Source: Actinomadura sp. NBRC 104412 (GTDB taxonomy: Bacteria > Actinomycetota > Actinomycetes > Streptosporangiales > Streptosporangiaceae). Taken from it: DNA of 64,000 nucleotides. Of the stretch, positions 1-8,310 are shown one piece after another. The notes below the pieces were generated by a model. That model had not been told where the DNA came from and searched no databases. It worked only from the letters and a program-made list of their open reading frames with translations. Numbering within the stretch: position 1 is the first letter of the stretch; the number at the start of each line of letters is the position of its first letter. The position numbers and the translations under genes were made by a program. The DNA lies in contig NZ_BSTM01000002.1 of assembly GCF_030269515.1 (NCBI RefSeq), forward strand, positions 310,001 through 374,000. Reading direction: 5' to 3'.

Positions 1-247
1 CATGACCGTCCCGCAGGCCGAGGCGCTCGGCGTGACGCTGCCCGACCCCGATCTGCGCTGGAACGAGGAGCGCGGGCACTACGACTTCGGCGAGCCGGAC
101 TGGGACGAGTTCGCCGCCGTCATCCGCGGGAACGGCCCGTGCAACGCGCAGCGGCTCGCCCACCGCCGCGCCGCGCACGAGGACGGCGCCTGGGTACGGG
201 AGGCGGCGTCGGCGTTCGCGGAACGGAACCAGGAGGCGTCCCGATGA
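1..247 (+). CDS. paaA: 1,2-phenylacetyl-CoA epoxidase subunit A, C-terminal end (partial)
   Basis: Only the last 81 codons are visible; the gene enters from the left edge. PaaA is the catalytic di-iron oxygenase subunit that epoxidises the ring of phenylacetyl-CoA, the first committed step of aerobic phenylacetate breakdown. The visible tail carries the family's characteristic run around [21 protein letters not shown] and [25 protein letters not shown]. The di-iron ligands lie upstream of the window. The TGA stop (245-247) overlaps the ATG of paaB, so the two are translationally coupled. Identification rests on tail similarity plus the complete paaBCDE order that follows. Confidence 0.9.
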   Translation, partial: MTVPQAEALGVTLPDPDLRWNEERGHYDFGEPDWDEFAAVIRGNGPCNAQRLAHRRAAHEDGAWVREAASAFAERNQEASR

Positions 248-537
248 GCGCCGAACGACGCGAATGGCCACTGTACGAGGTGTTCGTCCGGGGCAAGCGC
301 GGGCTCAACCACGTGCATGTCGGGTCGCTGCACGCGCCCGACGACGCGATGGCTCTGCGGCACGCGCGGGACGTGTACACGCGGCGCAACGAGGGCGTGA
401 GCATCTGGGTCGTGCGCGCGGACGCGATCACGGCGTCCAGCCCGGACGAGAAGGACCCGCTGTTCGCCCCCAGCGGCGACAAGGTCTACCGGCACCCCAC
501 GTTCTACGACATCCCCGGCGACGTCCCCCACATCTGA
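244..537 (+). CDS. paaB: 1,2-phenylacetyl-CoA epoxidase subunit B
   Basis: A 97-residue protein of the usual PaaB length. It starts [20 protein letters not shown] and carries the family signature [12 protein letters not shown] followed by [21 protein letters not shown]. PaaB is a small structural subunit that bridges PaaAC heterodimers in the cytoplasmic monooxygenase complex. The ATG at 244 overlaps the paaA stop (ATGA), which fixes the start. It is the second visible gene of the paaABCDE operon; paaC follows after 17 bases. Confidence 0.95.
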   Translation: MSAERREWPLYEVFVRGKRGLNHVHVGSLHAPDDAMALRHARDVYTRRNEGVSIWVVRADAITASSPDEKDPLFAPSGDKVYRHPTFYDIPGDVPHI

Positions 538-554
538 CCAGCGGAGGGACCATC

Positions 555-1472
555 TTGAGCGACGACCACGGCAGCGTCTTCGACGGGCTGATCGGCGGCG
601 ACTCCTCCCAGTGGGCGTTCGGCACCGACTTCGAGGACCCGCTGGCCGGAGTCGACACCACCGTCCCCGACGGCGTCGATCACGCCGCCCTCGCCACGTA
701 CTGCCTCATGCTGGGCGACGACGCGCTGATCATGTCGCAGCGCCTGTCGGAGTGGTGCTCCCGCGCACCCGACCTCGAGGAGGACATCGCGCTGGCGAAC
801 ATGGCGCTCGACCTCCTCGGGCAGGCGCGCCTGCTGCTGGCCCGCGCCGCGGCGGCCGACCCGGGCGTCGTCCCCGCCCTGCCCGAGGGCTCGCCGGTGC
901 CCGCGGAGGACGCGCTCGCCTTCTTCCGCGACGCCGGCCGGTTCCGCAACGTGCGTCTCGCCGAGGTGCCGAACGGCGACTTCGCGCATGTGGTGGTGCG
1001 CCTGCTGCTGTTCTCGGCGGCCCGGCTCGCGCTGCTGGAACGGCTCCGCGCCAGCACCGACAACGTCCTGGCGGCGGTGGCCGCCAAGGGCGTCAAGGAG
1101 ATCACCTACCACCGCGACTGGTCCGGCCGCTGGTTCCTCACCCTGGCACGTGGCACGGAGGAGTCGCGCCGCAGGCTCCTCGCCGCCCTGGACGCCCTGT
1201 GGCCGTTCCAGCCCGAACTCGTCTCGGCGCACCCCCTGGAGGTGTCGCTGGCGCAGGCCGGTGTCGGCGTCGATCCCGCGTCCACCCGAGATGAGGTGGA
1301 CGCCGTCCTGGACCAGGTACTGGCCGTGAGCGGCGTCGACCGCCCGGACCGGCCGCCGGTGGCCGGCGTCGGCGGGCGGACCGGACGCGACGGCCTGCAC
1401 ACCGAGGCCATGGGCCCGCTGCTCGCCGAAATGCAGGTGGTCGCCCGCGCCCACCCGAGCGGGCGCTGGTGA
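555..1472 (+). CDS. paaC: 1,2-phenylacetyl-CoA epoxidase subunit C
   Basis: A 305-residue ferritin-like protein, structural partner of PaaA in the PaaAC heterodimer. Recognisable stretches are ATYCLMLGDDALIMSQRLSEW near the N-terminus, EDIALANMALDLLGQARLLL, and KGVKEITYHRDWSGRWFLTLARGTEES in the middle. I chose the TTG at 555 because it sits 6 bases after the AGGGA of a clear Shine-Dalgarno (GGAGGGA) and gives a family-typical N-terminus; a longer reading frame upstream only runs through paaB in another frame. The TGA stop overlaps the GTG of paaD. Confidence 0.93.
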   Translation: MSDDHGSVFDGLIGGDSSQWAFGTDFEDPLAGVDTTVPDGVDHAALATYCLMLGDDALIMSQRLSEWCSRAPDLEEDIALANMALDLLGQARLLLARAAAADPGVVPALPEGSPVPAEDALAFFRDAGRFRNVRLAEVPNGDFAHVVVRLLLFSAARLALLERLRASTDNVLAAVAAKGVKEITYHRDWSGRWFLTLARGTEESRRRLLAALDALWPFQPELVSAHPLEVSLAQAGVGVDPASTRDEVDAVLDQVLAVSGVDRPDRPPVAGVGGRTGRDGLHTEAMGPLLAEMQVVARAHPSGRW

Positions 1473-1972
1473 GCGCCCGCGAGCGCGCCGCCGGCGTGGC
1501 CGCGGAGGTGCGCGACCCCGAACTGCCGATGCTCACCCTCGCCGACCTCGGCGTGCTGCGCGGCGTCGACGTCCGGGAGGACGAGGACGCGGTGATCGTG
1601 TCCATCACGCCGACCTACAGCGGCTGCCCGGCCATGGCCACCATGCGCGACGATCTCGTGCGCCGGCTGTACGACGCCGGGTTCTCGCGCGTGGAGGTCC
1701 GCGTCGTGCTCGACCCGCCCTGGTCCAGCGACTGGATCTCCGAGCGCGGCCGGCGGGCGCTGCGCGAGGCCGGCCTGTCGCCGCCCGGCCCGGCGCCCCG
1801 CCGGAACGGGCCGGTGCCGCTCACGCTCGGACCTCCCCGGCCCGCGCCGCCCTGCCCGCGCTGCGGCTCGGCCGCCACCCGGGCCACCTCCGAGTTCGGT
1901 TCCACCGCCTGCAAGGCCCTCTACCGCTGCACCGCCTGCCTCGAACCGTTCGAGCACGTCAAGGAGATCTGA
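1469..1972 (+). CDS. paaD: Phenylacetate degradation protein PaaD (MIP18/SUF-like)
   Basis: A 167-residue protein of the MIP18/DUF59 type, thought to help assemble or insert the iron-sulfur cluster of the epoxidase reductase. The N-terminal half has the DUF59 pattern RDPELPMLTLADLGVL and SITPTYSGCPAM. The C-terminal tail carries a cysteine cluster (CPRCGS, then CKALYRCTACLEPF) that looks like a small metal-binding ribbon, as is normal for PaaD. The GTG start overlaps the paaC stop (GTGA). paaE begins one base after its stop, so the operon is continuous. Confidence 0.93.
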   Translation: MSARERAAGVAAEVRDPELPMLTLADLGVLRGVDVREDEDAVIVSITPTYSGCPAMATMRDDLVRRLYDAGFSRVEVRVVLDPPWSSDWISERGRRALREAGLSPPGPAPRRNGPVPLTLGPPRPAPPCPRCGSAATRATSEFGSTACKALYRCTACLEPFEHVKEI

Positions 1973-1973
1973 G

Positions 1974-3062
1974 ATGACCGCGCCCGCGCCCGGCGCCGCC
2001 CCGGCCCGGCGGGCCGCCGCCTTCCACACGCTGACCGTGGCGGCGGTGGACCGCCTGTGCGACGACGCCACGGCGATCACCTTCGACGTGCCGGACGAGC
2101 TGCGCGAGGCGTACGCGTTCCGGGCCGGGCAGTCCCTCACCCTGCGCCGCGTCCTGGACGGGCGGGAACACCGCCGCACCTACTCGATCTGCGCGCCCGC
2201 CGGTGCCCCGCCCCGCATCGGCGTCCGCGAAATCCCCGGCGGGCTCGTCTCGCCCTGGCTGGTCCGCGAGGTGGTGCCGGGGACGCGCATCGAGGTCCAG
2301 ACGCCGACCGGCTCCTGGCGGGCCGACCCGGCGACCGGCGAGCGGCACCTGTGCGTCGCCGCCGGATCGGGGATCACCCCTCTGCTGTCGGTCGCGTCCA
2401 CCGTCCTGACCCATCCGCGGGCGCGGGTGTCGCTGCTGTACGGCAACCGCACCAGCCGCACCGTGATGTTCGCCGAGGAGCTCGGCGACCTGAAGAACCG
2501 CTACGGTCCCCGCCTCCAGATGGTCCACGTGCTGTCCCGTGAGCCGCGCGACGTCGAGCTGTTCTCCGGACGCCTCGACCGCGACCGGCTCCGCCGCCTG
2601 CTCACCGACCTCGTCCCCGTGGAGGTGTTCGACCACGTCTGGCTCTGCGGGCCGCTGCGGATGGTCGAGGACGCCCGTGCCGTCCTGGTCGAACTCGGCG
2701 CCCCCGCCCGCGTCCACGTCGAGCTGTTCTACGTGGACGCGCCGCCGCCGCGGCCACGGCGGGTCTCCGCACCCCTGCGCGGAGCCACGACCGAGCTGAC
2801 CACCGTCCTGGACGGCCTGCGCACGACCTCGACCGTCTCCCGGGAGACGACCCTTCTGGACGGCGCCCAGGCGACCCGCTCCGACCTGCCGTTCGCGTGC
2901 AAGGGCGGCGTCTGCGGCACCTGCCGTGCCGTCGTCCGCGAGGGCGAGACCGACATGCGCCGCAACTACGCCCTCGAACCCTCCGAGGTCGCCAACGGGT
3001 TCGTCCTCACCTGCCAGACCTTCCCCGCCGGGGAACGCGTGACCATTGACTACGACGCCTGA
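1974..3062 (+). CDS. paaE: 1,2-phenylacetyl-CoA epoxidase reductase subunit E
   Basis: A 362-residue NAD(P)H-dependent reductase that feeds electrons to PaaA. Domain order is FAD-binding (RTYS at 68-71), NAD(P)-binding (GSGITPLLSV near 131-140 and WLCGPLRM near 223), then a plant-type ferredoxin domain. The four [2Fe-2S] cysteines are visible at C309, C314, C317 and C347 with the canonical C-x4-C-x2-C-x29-C spacing. The ATG directly follows the paaD stop with an AAGGAG upstream. Its 3' end overlaps the convergent TetR gene by 13 bases, leaving no room for a separate terminator. Confidence 0.95.
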   Translation: MTAPAPGAAPARRAAAFHTLTVAAVDRLCDDATAITFDVPDELREAYAFRAGQSLTLRRVLDGREHRRTYSICAPAGAPPRIGVREIPGGLVSPWLVREVVPGTRIEVQTPTGSWRADPATGERHLCVAAGSGITPLLSVASTVLTHPRARVSLLYGNRTSRTVMFAEELGDLKNRYGPRLQMVHVLSREPRDVELFSGRLDRDRLRRLLTDLVPVEVFDHVWLCGPLRMVEDARAVLVELGAPARVHVELFYVDAPPPRPRRVSAPLRGATTELTTVLDGLRTTSTVSRETTLLDGAQATRSDLPFACKGGVCGTCRAVVREGETDMRRNYALEPSEVANGFVLTCQTFPAGERVTIDYDA

Positions 3063-3691
3063 TCCGGGGCGTCGCGCCGGGTCAGGCCGTCGAAGGCGAT
3101 GGTGGTGATCGCGTCGGCCACCGTGGACGGATCGTAGGCGCCGTCCGCGCGGTACCACTCGACCAGCGAGTTCACCATGCCGAACAGCAGCCGGCTCACC
3201 AGCGGCGGCGGCACGTCGGCACGCAGGCGTCCCTCCGCGACCGCGTCCGCGACCAGCGAGGCCAGCCGCTCGTCCAGCCAGCGCCGCCGCCGCAGAGCGG
3301 CCAGCTCGACATCGCTGTTGCCCCGCACCCGCAGGAGCAGTGTCACCGACGGCTGGTGCGCCACGAGCACTTCGACGCTGCGCCTGACCACCTCGCGCAG
3401 CCGCCCGTACGCCGACGTCCCGGCACCCTCGTTCACCGCCTCGGTCACGACGGCCGTGAGCTCGTCGAGCGCGTCGTCCAGGGCCTGGCTGAGCAGGTGC
3501 TCCTTGCCGGTGACATGGTGGTAGATCGCCGGCTTGGTCAGCCCCAGCTCCCTGGCCAGGTCGCCCATGCTGGTGGCGTCATAGCCCTTGCGGTTGAACA
3601 GCTCCACCGCCGCCCGCAGAATCGCCGCCTGATCGTAGCCGGGCCGGCCCCGCCGCCGCGGCGCCGGCCCGGCGGCCCCACTCGTCGTCAC
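3050..3691 (-). CDS. TetR-family regulator, probable PaaR of the phenylacetate operon
   Basis: A 213-residue TetR protein. The helix-turn-helix lies near residues 20-65 (ILRAAVELFNRKGYDATSMG, then LGLTKPAIYHHVTGKEHLL), followed by an all-helical ligand domain. TetR-type PaaR proteins repress paa genes and are released by phenylacetyl-CoA in several bacteria; assigning that role here is inference from its position directly convergent with paaE. It starts with GTG (codon at 3689-3691). The paa operator itself would lie upstream of paaA, outside the window. Confidence 0.75.
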   Translation of the reverse strand: MTTSGAAGPAPRRRGRPGYDQAAILRAAVELFNRKGYDATSMGDLARELGLTKPAIYHHVTGKEHLLSQALDDALDELTAVVTEAVNEGAGTSAYGRLREVVRRSVEVLVAHQPSVTLLLRVRGNSDVELAALRRRRWLDERLASLVADAVAEGRLRADVPPPLVSRLLFGMVNSLVEWYRADGAYDPSTVADAITTIAFDGLTRRDAPDQAS

Positions 3692-3757
3692 CGGTGCAGC
3701 ATCTCACGCCCCTCGCGACCCGTTCTCCGCGCGCCGGGTCCGGGCGCACGGCGGCGG

Positions 3758-3779
3758 CCTGAAGGAGACCTGAAGGAAA
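3758..3779 (+). promoter_or_regulatory. Direct repeat CCTGAAGGA x2 with 11-bp period, upstream of the RibD-like gene
   Basis: CCTGAAGGA occurs at 3758-3766 and again at 3769-3777, one helical turn apart. SARP regulators recognise short direct repeats with this period, and a SARP-type gene lies nearby, so these may be its target. A possible -10 (TAAGGG, about 3783) follows. This is a pattern observation only. Confidence 0.35.
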
Positions 3780-3858
3780 CCGTAAGGGCCGACCGGCAGG
3801 CTTTGGAGCATCAAGCCGGGGCGAGAGGCCGCGGCGGGAATCACGGGAGAGCGGAACA

Positions 3859-4425
3859 ATGCGCAAGCTCATCGAGTCGACCTTCGTGTCCCTGGACGGC
3901 ATCATCGACGACACCCGGCCGTCGACCGCGTCCCGGGCGGAACCGCAGCATTGGGGGCAGCCGTACTGGGACGCGGACCACGACGGCTACGCCGCGAAGG
4001 TGGTCAACTCGGCGGACACCCTGCTGCTGGGACGTGTGACCTACGAGGGGATGGCGGAGGCGTGGATGTCGCGCGCCGGGGACCCGTTCGCCGACCATGT
4101 CAACGCCATGCCGAAGTACGTGGCCTCGCGGACGCTGACCGAGGCCACCTGGAACGCCACCGTCATCAAGGACGTGCCCGAGGAGGTCGCCAGGCTCAAG
4201 GAGCAGCCGGGCGAGAACATCCTGAAGTGGGGGACCGGTGAGCTCGACCGCACGCTGGTGGAGCACGGCCTGGTCGACGAGTTCCACCTCTGGTACTTCC
4301 CGGTCATCGTCGGCGCGGGCAAGCACCTGTTCGAGGGCGCCGGGTTCGACACCACGCACCTGAAGCTGGCGGACGTGAACCGCTTCGACTCGGGGATCGT
4401 CGTCCACGTCTACGTGCCGAAGTGA
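3859..4425 (+). CDS. Dihydrofolate reductase/RibD C-terminal-like protein
   Basis: A 188-residue protein with the RibD_C/DHFR-like fold. Markers are MRKLIESTFVSLDGIIDD at the N-terminus, DTLLLGRVTYEGMAEAW near 52-70, and the late block VDEFHLWYFPVIVGAGKHLFE. Members are NADPH-binding reductases; most of these stand-alone proteins have no defined substrate, so a true folate role is not implied. The ATG at 3859 follows GGAGAGCGGAACA. It stands alone on the plus strand and converges with the SARP regulator gene. Confidence 0.8.
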   Translation: MRKLIESTFVSLDGIIDDTRPSTASRAEPQHWGQPYWDADHDGYAAKVVNSADTLLLGRVTYEGMAEAWMSRAGDPFADHVNAMPKYVASRTLTEATWNATVIKDVPEEVARLKEQPGENILKWGTGELDRTLVEHGLVDEFHLWYFPVIVGAGKHLFEGAGFDTTHLKLADVNRFDSGIVVHVYVPK

Positions 4426-4446
4426 ACCCGGAAGGCACATGCCCGG

Positions 4447-7400
4447 TCACGGCCCGGTCCCCGCCGCCAGGGACCGGGCCTGCCCGGGTGCGAGCTCGGC
4501 GCCGCTCGCGAAGAGCGCGTCGAAGCCGGGCTCGGCGGCCCGGACGTCGGCGGTGACCCGGGCCAGCTCGTCGCGTTCCGACGGTGAGATGGGCAGGCCG
4601 GTCGTGCGTCGCGCGGCGTCGGCCGCACCCAGCAGCCGGGCGGCCAGGCCGGGCCGCCCGTCCAGGACGAGCGCGGCGGCCATGCCCACCAGCGCCCACG
4701 CCTTGCCCCGGTCGGAGCGCTGCTCGTGGCAGAGGTCGAAGCCCTCGCCGAGCAGTTTCAAAGCGCGGGCGGGATCTCCTTGCCGCTCGGCGAGAAAGCC
4801 CAGCTCGATCAGGACCATCGACAGGTACGGCGGGTGGCCCTCGCCGGTCTGGTGCCGCCGCGCCGACTCCAGCAGCCGGCGCAGGCCCTCCTCGGCCAGA
4901 TCGAGCCTGCCCTCCCGGCGGGCCGCGAACGCCATGGAGATGGTGGCGAACGCCATCCCGGCGTGATCGCCGTGTTCGGCGCCCAGCCGCCTGGCCTGCT
5001 CGGCGTACTCGCGGGCGCGCGCGTACTGCCCGGTCTGGACCGAGGTCCAGGCGAGCCAGCCGAGCCGCCCGGCCACGTCGGGCCACAGCCCCAGGTCCTC
5101 GGCGATGCGCAGTCCGTCATGGGTGAGCCGTTCGGCCTCGGCGTGGTCGCCGGCGAGGTCGGCCAGGGCGATCAGCCAGTCCGTGGCCTGAAGGACGCCC
5201 CAGTCGTCGCCCAGTTCGCCGAACAGCCGTGCGCCGCGCCTGGCGTCGTCCTCCAGCGCGGTCATGTCCTCCCGGATGTGGGCGAGCATGGCCCGTGTGC
5301 TGAGCGCCGCCGCCTCGCCCCACCGGTCCCCGGCCTCCCGCGAGGTGTCCAGGGCCGACTCCAGCAGCTCCGCGGTGGCCTTCTCGTCCCCGGTATTGAT
5401 GATCGCCGTGGCCAGGAACCATTCGGCGCGGACGATCTCGGCCGGGTCCATCGCCGGACGGTGGTCGCGCAGGGACGGCGTGGACCGCTCCGGTACGGCC
5501 TGCCCCTGCCGCATCGACAGCCCCGCCCGCCAGACCTCCGCCCTGGCCCGCAGCGCGGCCGGTGCCCGCCCCGGGACGGCCAGCGCCGCGTCCAGTGCCC
5601 GGCGCGCCTCGGTGATCCGGCCGCGCAGGAACCAGTACCAGACCAGCGACACGGCCAGCCGCAGCGCCGGTTCCGCCGCGCCCTCGCGGTGGAAGGTGTC
5701 CAGGGCGGCCCGCAGGTTCGCGGCCTCGGCGTCGAGCCTGCGCAGCCACTCGCGCTGCTCGGGGCCGCGCAGCAGCGGATCGGCCTGCTCGGCGAGGGCC
5801 AGGTAGTGGTCGGCGTGGCGGAGCCGCAGCGCGTCCTCCTCCCCGGCCTCGCGCAGCCGGTCGAGGCAGTACGCCGACACCGACTCCAGCAGCCGGAACC
5901 GTGCCCCGTCGGCGCGTACCACCAGGGACCGGTCCACCAGCCCGGCCAGCAGGTCCAGCACCTCGCCCGGCCCGACCCCGTCCCCCGCGCACAGCGCCTC
6001 GGCCGCGGCGAGCGTGCAACCGCCCTGGTGGACGGCCAGCCGGCGCAGCACGGCGCGTTCCGGCCCGGTCAGCAGCCGCCAGCTCCAGTCGATCACCGCC
6101 GTCAGGGTGCGCTGCCGGGCGGGCGCGTCCCTCGGCCCGGTGCCCAGCAGCCCGAACCGGTCGCGGGCCACGCTCAGCCGCGCCGCCAGCTCCGGCACGC
6201 CCAGCGCCGGGACCCGGGTGGCGGCCAGTTCCAGGGCCAGCGGGATGCCGTCCAGCCTGCGGCACACCTCCGCCACACCCGGCACGGTCTCCGGGGTGCC
6301 GTCCAGCCCCGCCCGTTCCAGGAACAGGCGCACGGCGGGGGAGCGGGCCAGACGGTCCGCGTCGTCGGTGTCGGGGATGTCCAGCGGCGACACCTCCCAG
6401 CGGGCCTCGCCGCGCAGCCGCAGCGGCTCCCGTCCGGTGGCCAGCACGCGCAGGCCGGGGGCCGCCGCCAGCAGCGCGCCGACCAGGCCCGCCACGGGCT
6501 CGACGACGTGCTCGCAGTTGTCGAGCACCAGCAGCGTCCGCCGGTCCCTGAGGGCCGTGGCCAGGCGCCCGGCCGCCGGTTCCGGACCGCCCGGGGCGTC
6601 CGGGATGGACAGCGCCGACAGCACGATCTCGGCGGGGTCGCCCTTCCCGTCCCAGGTGGTCAGGTCGACCAGCCAGACGCCGTCCGGGTACGCCTCCCCG
6701 GCCAGGGCGCGGGCGACCGCGAGGGCCACGCTGGTCTTGCCCACCCCGCCCGGCCCGGTGAGCGTCACCAGCCGCCCGGCCGCCAGCAGCTCCCGCACCC
6801 GCCGGACGGCGTGGTCGCGTCCGATCAGCTCGGTCACCGGGGCGGGCAGGTTGGTGGAGGGCTTCACCGGTCGCGGGGCCGGCTCGGGCGCGTCCTCGGA
6901 CGGGTCACCGGACAGGATGGCCTGGTGCAGCCGGACGAGCCCGGGGCCCGGGTCCAGCCCCAGCTCGTCGGCGAGCCGGCGGCGCAGTTCGTGGAAGGCG
7001 TCCAGCGCCTCGCTGGTGCGGCCGGCCCGGTGGAGGGCGCGCATGTGGGCCGCGCGCAGCCGCTCCCGGTACGGGTGGCGGCCCACGTGCTCGCCGAGCT
7101 CACCGGCCAACTCGCGATGCTCGCCCAGTTCCAGCCGGGCTTCGGCGTACGCCTCCAGCGCGGCGAGCCGCCGCTCCTCCCAGCGGGTCACCGCCGGCCG
7201 GGCGAACTCCTCATCGGCGAAGTCGGCCAGGGCGGGGCCCCGCCACAAGGACAGCGCCTCGGCCAGAAGCCCTGCCCGGATCCGCGGGTCGTCCGCTGCC
7301 TGCGCCTGCTCTGCCAGGGCGGCGAACCGTGCCGCGTCCACCGCGTCCGGCCCGGCCCGCAGCGCGTACCCGGGGGCCTGGGACGCGACCAGGTCCCTGC

Positions 7401-7641
7401 CGCCCTCCTCGGCGATGGCCAGGGCCCGGCGTAACTGCGACACCCGTACGTGCAGCGCGGCGGTGGGATCGGCAGGGGCCGCCGCGCCCCACAGGTCGTC
7501 GACCAGCCGGTCGGCGGACACCGGACGCCCTTCGTGGACGAGCAGGTCGGCCAGCAGCGCCCGCACCTTGCGCCCGGGTATCGTGACCGCCCGGCCGTCG
7601 TCGGCCCAGACGGCCAGCGGCCCCAGTACGCCGAATCTCAC
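4447..7641 (-). CDS. SARP/AfsR-type transcriptional regulator (BTAD, NB-ARC ATPase, TPR)
   Basis: A 1064-residue regulator. Residues 1-95 form an OmpR-like winged helix (MRFGVLGPLAVWADDGRAVT), 100-245 the BTAD domain, about 265-560 an NB-ARC/STAND ATPase with Walker A GPGGVGKTS (296-304) and Walker B LLVLDNCEH (about 370-378), and the rest a TPR-like helical array. Large SARPs of this kind activate specialised-metabolism genes in actinomycetes. It starts with GTG at 7641, nine bases after the response-regulator stop, so it is either co-transcribed with the two-component genes or served by the hexamer described separately at 7648-7653. Confidence 0.88.
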   Translation of the reverse strand: MRFGVLGPLAVWADDGRAVTIPGRKVRALLADLLVHEGRPVSADRLVDDLWGAAAPADPTAALHVRVSQLRRALAIAEEGGRDLVASQAPGYALRAGPDAVDAARFAALAEQAQAADDPRIRAGLLAEALSLWRGPALADFADEEFARPAVTRWEERRLAALEAYAEARLELGEHRELAGELGEHVGRHPYRERLRAAHMRALHRAGRTSEALDAFHELRRRLADELGLDPGPGLVRLHQAILSGDPSEDAPEPAPRPVKPSTNLPAPVTELIGRDHAVRRVRELLAAGRLVTLTGPGGVGKTSVALAVARALAGEAYPDGVWLVDLTTWDGKGDPAEIVLSALSIPDAPGGPEPAAGRLATALRDRRTLLVLDNCEHVVEPVAGLVGALLAAAPGLRVLATGREPLRLRGEARWEVSPLDIPDTDDADRLARSPAVRLFLERAGLDGTPETVPGVAEVCRRLDGIPLALELAATRVPALGVPELAARLSVARDRFGLLGTGPRDAPARQRTLTAVIDWSWRLLTGPERAVLRRLAVHQGGCTLAAAEALCAGDGVGPGEVLDLLAGLVDRSLVVRADGARFRLLESVSAYCLDRLREAGEEDALRLRHADHYLALAEQADPLLRGPEQREWLRRLDAEAANLRAALDTFHREGAAEPALRLAVSLVWYWFLRGRITEARRALDAALAVPGRAPAALRARAEVWRAGLSMRQGQAVPERSTPSLRDHRPAMDPAEIVRAEWFLATAIINTGDEKATAELLESALDTSREAGDRWGEAAALSTRAMLAHIREDMTALEDDARRGARLFGELGDDWGVLQATDWLIALADLAGDHAEAERLTHDGLRIAEDLGLWPDVAGRLGWLAWTSVQTGQYARAREYAEQARRLGAEHGDHAGMAFATISMAFAARREGRLDLAEEGLRRLLESARRHQTGEGHPPYLSMVLIELGFLAERQGDPARALKLLGEGFDLCHEQRSDRGKAWALVGMAAALVLDGRPGLAARLLGAADAARRTTGLPISPSERDELARVTADVRAAEPGFDALFASGAELAPGQARSLAAGTGP
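4451..4480 (+). terminator. Perfect 11-bp hairpin behind the RibD-like gene
   Basis: GGCCCGGTCCC at 4451-4461 pairs perfectly with GGGACCGGGCC at 4470-4480 across an 8-base loop. It lies 25 bases past the RibD-like stop but inside the last codons of the convergent SARP gene. There is no U-tract. It most likely ends the rightward transcript. Confidence 0.5.
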
Positions 7642-7647
7642 CCGTCC

Positions 7648-7653
7648 AGGCTA
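7648..7653 (-). promoter_or_regulatory. TAGCCT hexamer 6 nt upstream of the SARP GTG start
   Basis: Read on the minus strand, TAGCCT is followed by six bases and GTG. The first three bases are the TAG stop codon of the response regulator gene, so a possible leaderless promoter is embedded in the preceding stop codon. Confidence 0.35.
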
Positions 7654-8310
7654 TGACCGGCGCGGAGTGACCAGGCCCGACTCGTAGGCCAGGACCACGA
7701 GCTGCGCGCGGTCCCTGGCGCCCAGCTTGGTCATGGCCCTGCTGACATGCGTCTTCGCGGTGGTCACACTGATCACCATCTGGGCGGCGATCTCGTCGTT
7801 GGACAACCCGCGGGCCACCAGCGCCATGACCTCGCGCTCCCGGTTGGTCAGCACGTCCAGCCCCACGGGCGCGGGCTCGGGACGGCGGGTCACGTACTCG
7901 CTGATCAGGCGCCGGGTGATCGCGGGAGACAGCAGCGCGTCGCCGCGGGCCGCGACCCGCACGCCCTGGAGCAGGTCGGCGGGCTCGGTGTCCTTGACCA
8001 TGAAGCCGCAGGCGCCGGCGCGCAGCGCGTTGAAGACGTACTCGTCGAGGCCGAAGTTGGTGAGGATGACGACGTGCACCCCGCTCAGCCGCTCGTCGGC
8101 GACGATCAGCCGGGTCGCCTCGATGCCGTCCATCACCGGCATCTGGATGTCGACCAGGGCGACGTCGGGGCGGTGCTCGCGGGCGAGCGCGACGGCCTGC
8201 TCCCCGTTGGCGGCCTCGGCCACGACCTCGATGTCGTCCTCGATCTCCAGCAGGGCCCGGAACCCGCCGCGGATGAGCGCCTGGTCGTCGGCGAGCAGGA
8301 CGCGGATCAT
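7651..8310 (-). CDS. NarL/LuxR-family response regulator
   Basis: A 219-residue two-component regulator. The receiver domain (residues 1-120) has the acidic pair in LLADDQ, the phospho-acceptor D54 in ALVDIQMPVMDG and a conserved lysine in FMVKDTEPADLL. The LuxR-type HTH spans about 148-210 (LTNREREVMALVARGLSNDE, then TAKTHVSRAMTKLGARDRAQ). Its ATG overlaps the stop of the upstream histidine kinase, which is its obvious partner. The SARP gene follows nine bases downstream, suggesting a signalling cascade from kinase to response regulator to SARP. Confidence 0.93.
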   Translation of the reverse strand: MIRVLLADDQALIRGGFRALLEIEDDIEVVAEAANGEQAVALAREHRPDVALVDIQMPVMDGIEATRLIVADERLSGVHVVILTNFGLDEYVFNALRAGACGFMVKDTEPADLLQGVRVAARGDALLSPAITRRLISEYVTRRPEPAPVGLDVLTNREREVMALVARGLSNDEIAAQMVISVTTAKTHVSRAMTKLGARDRAQLVVLAYESGLVTPRRS

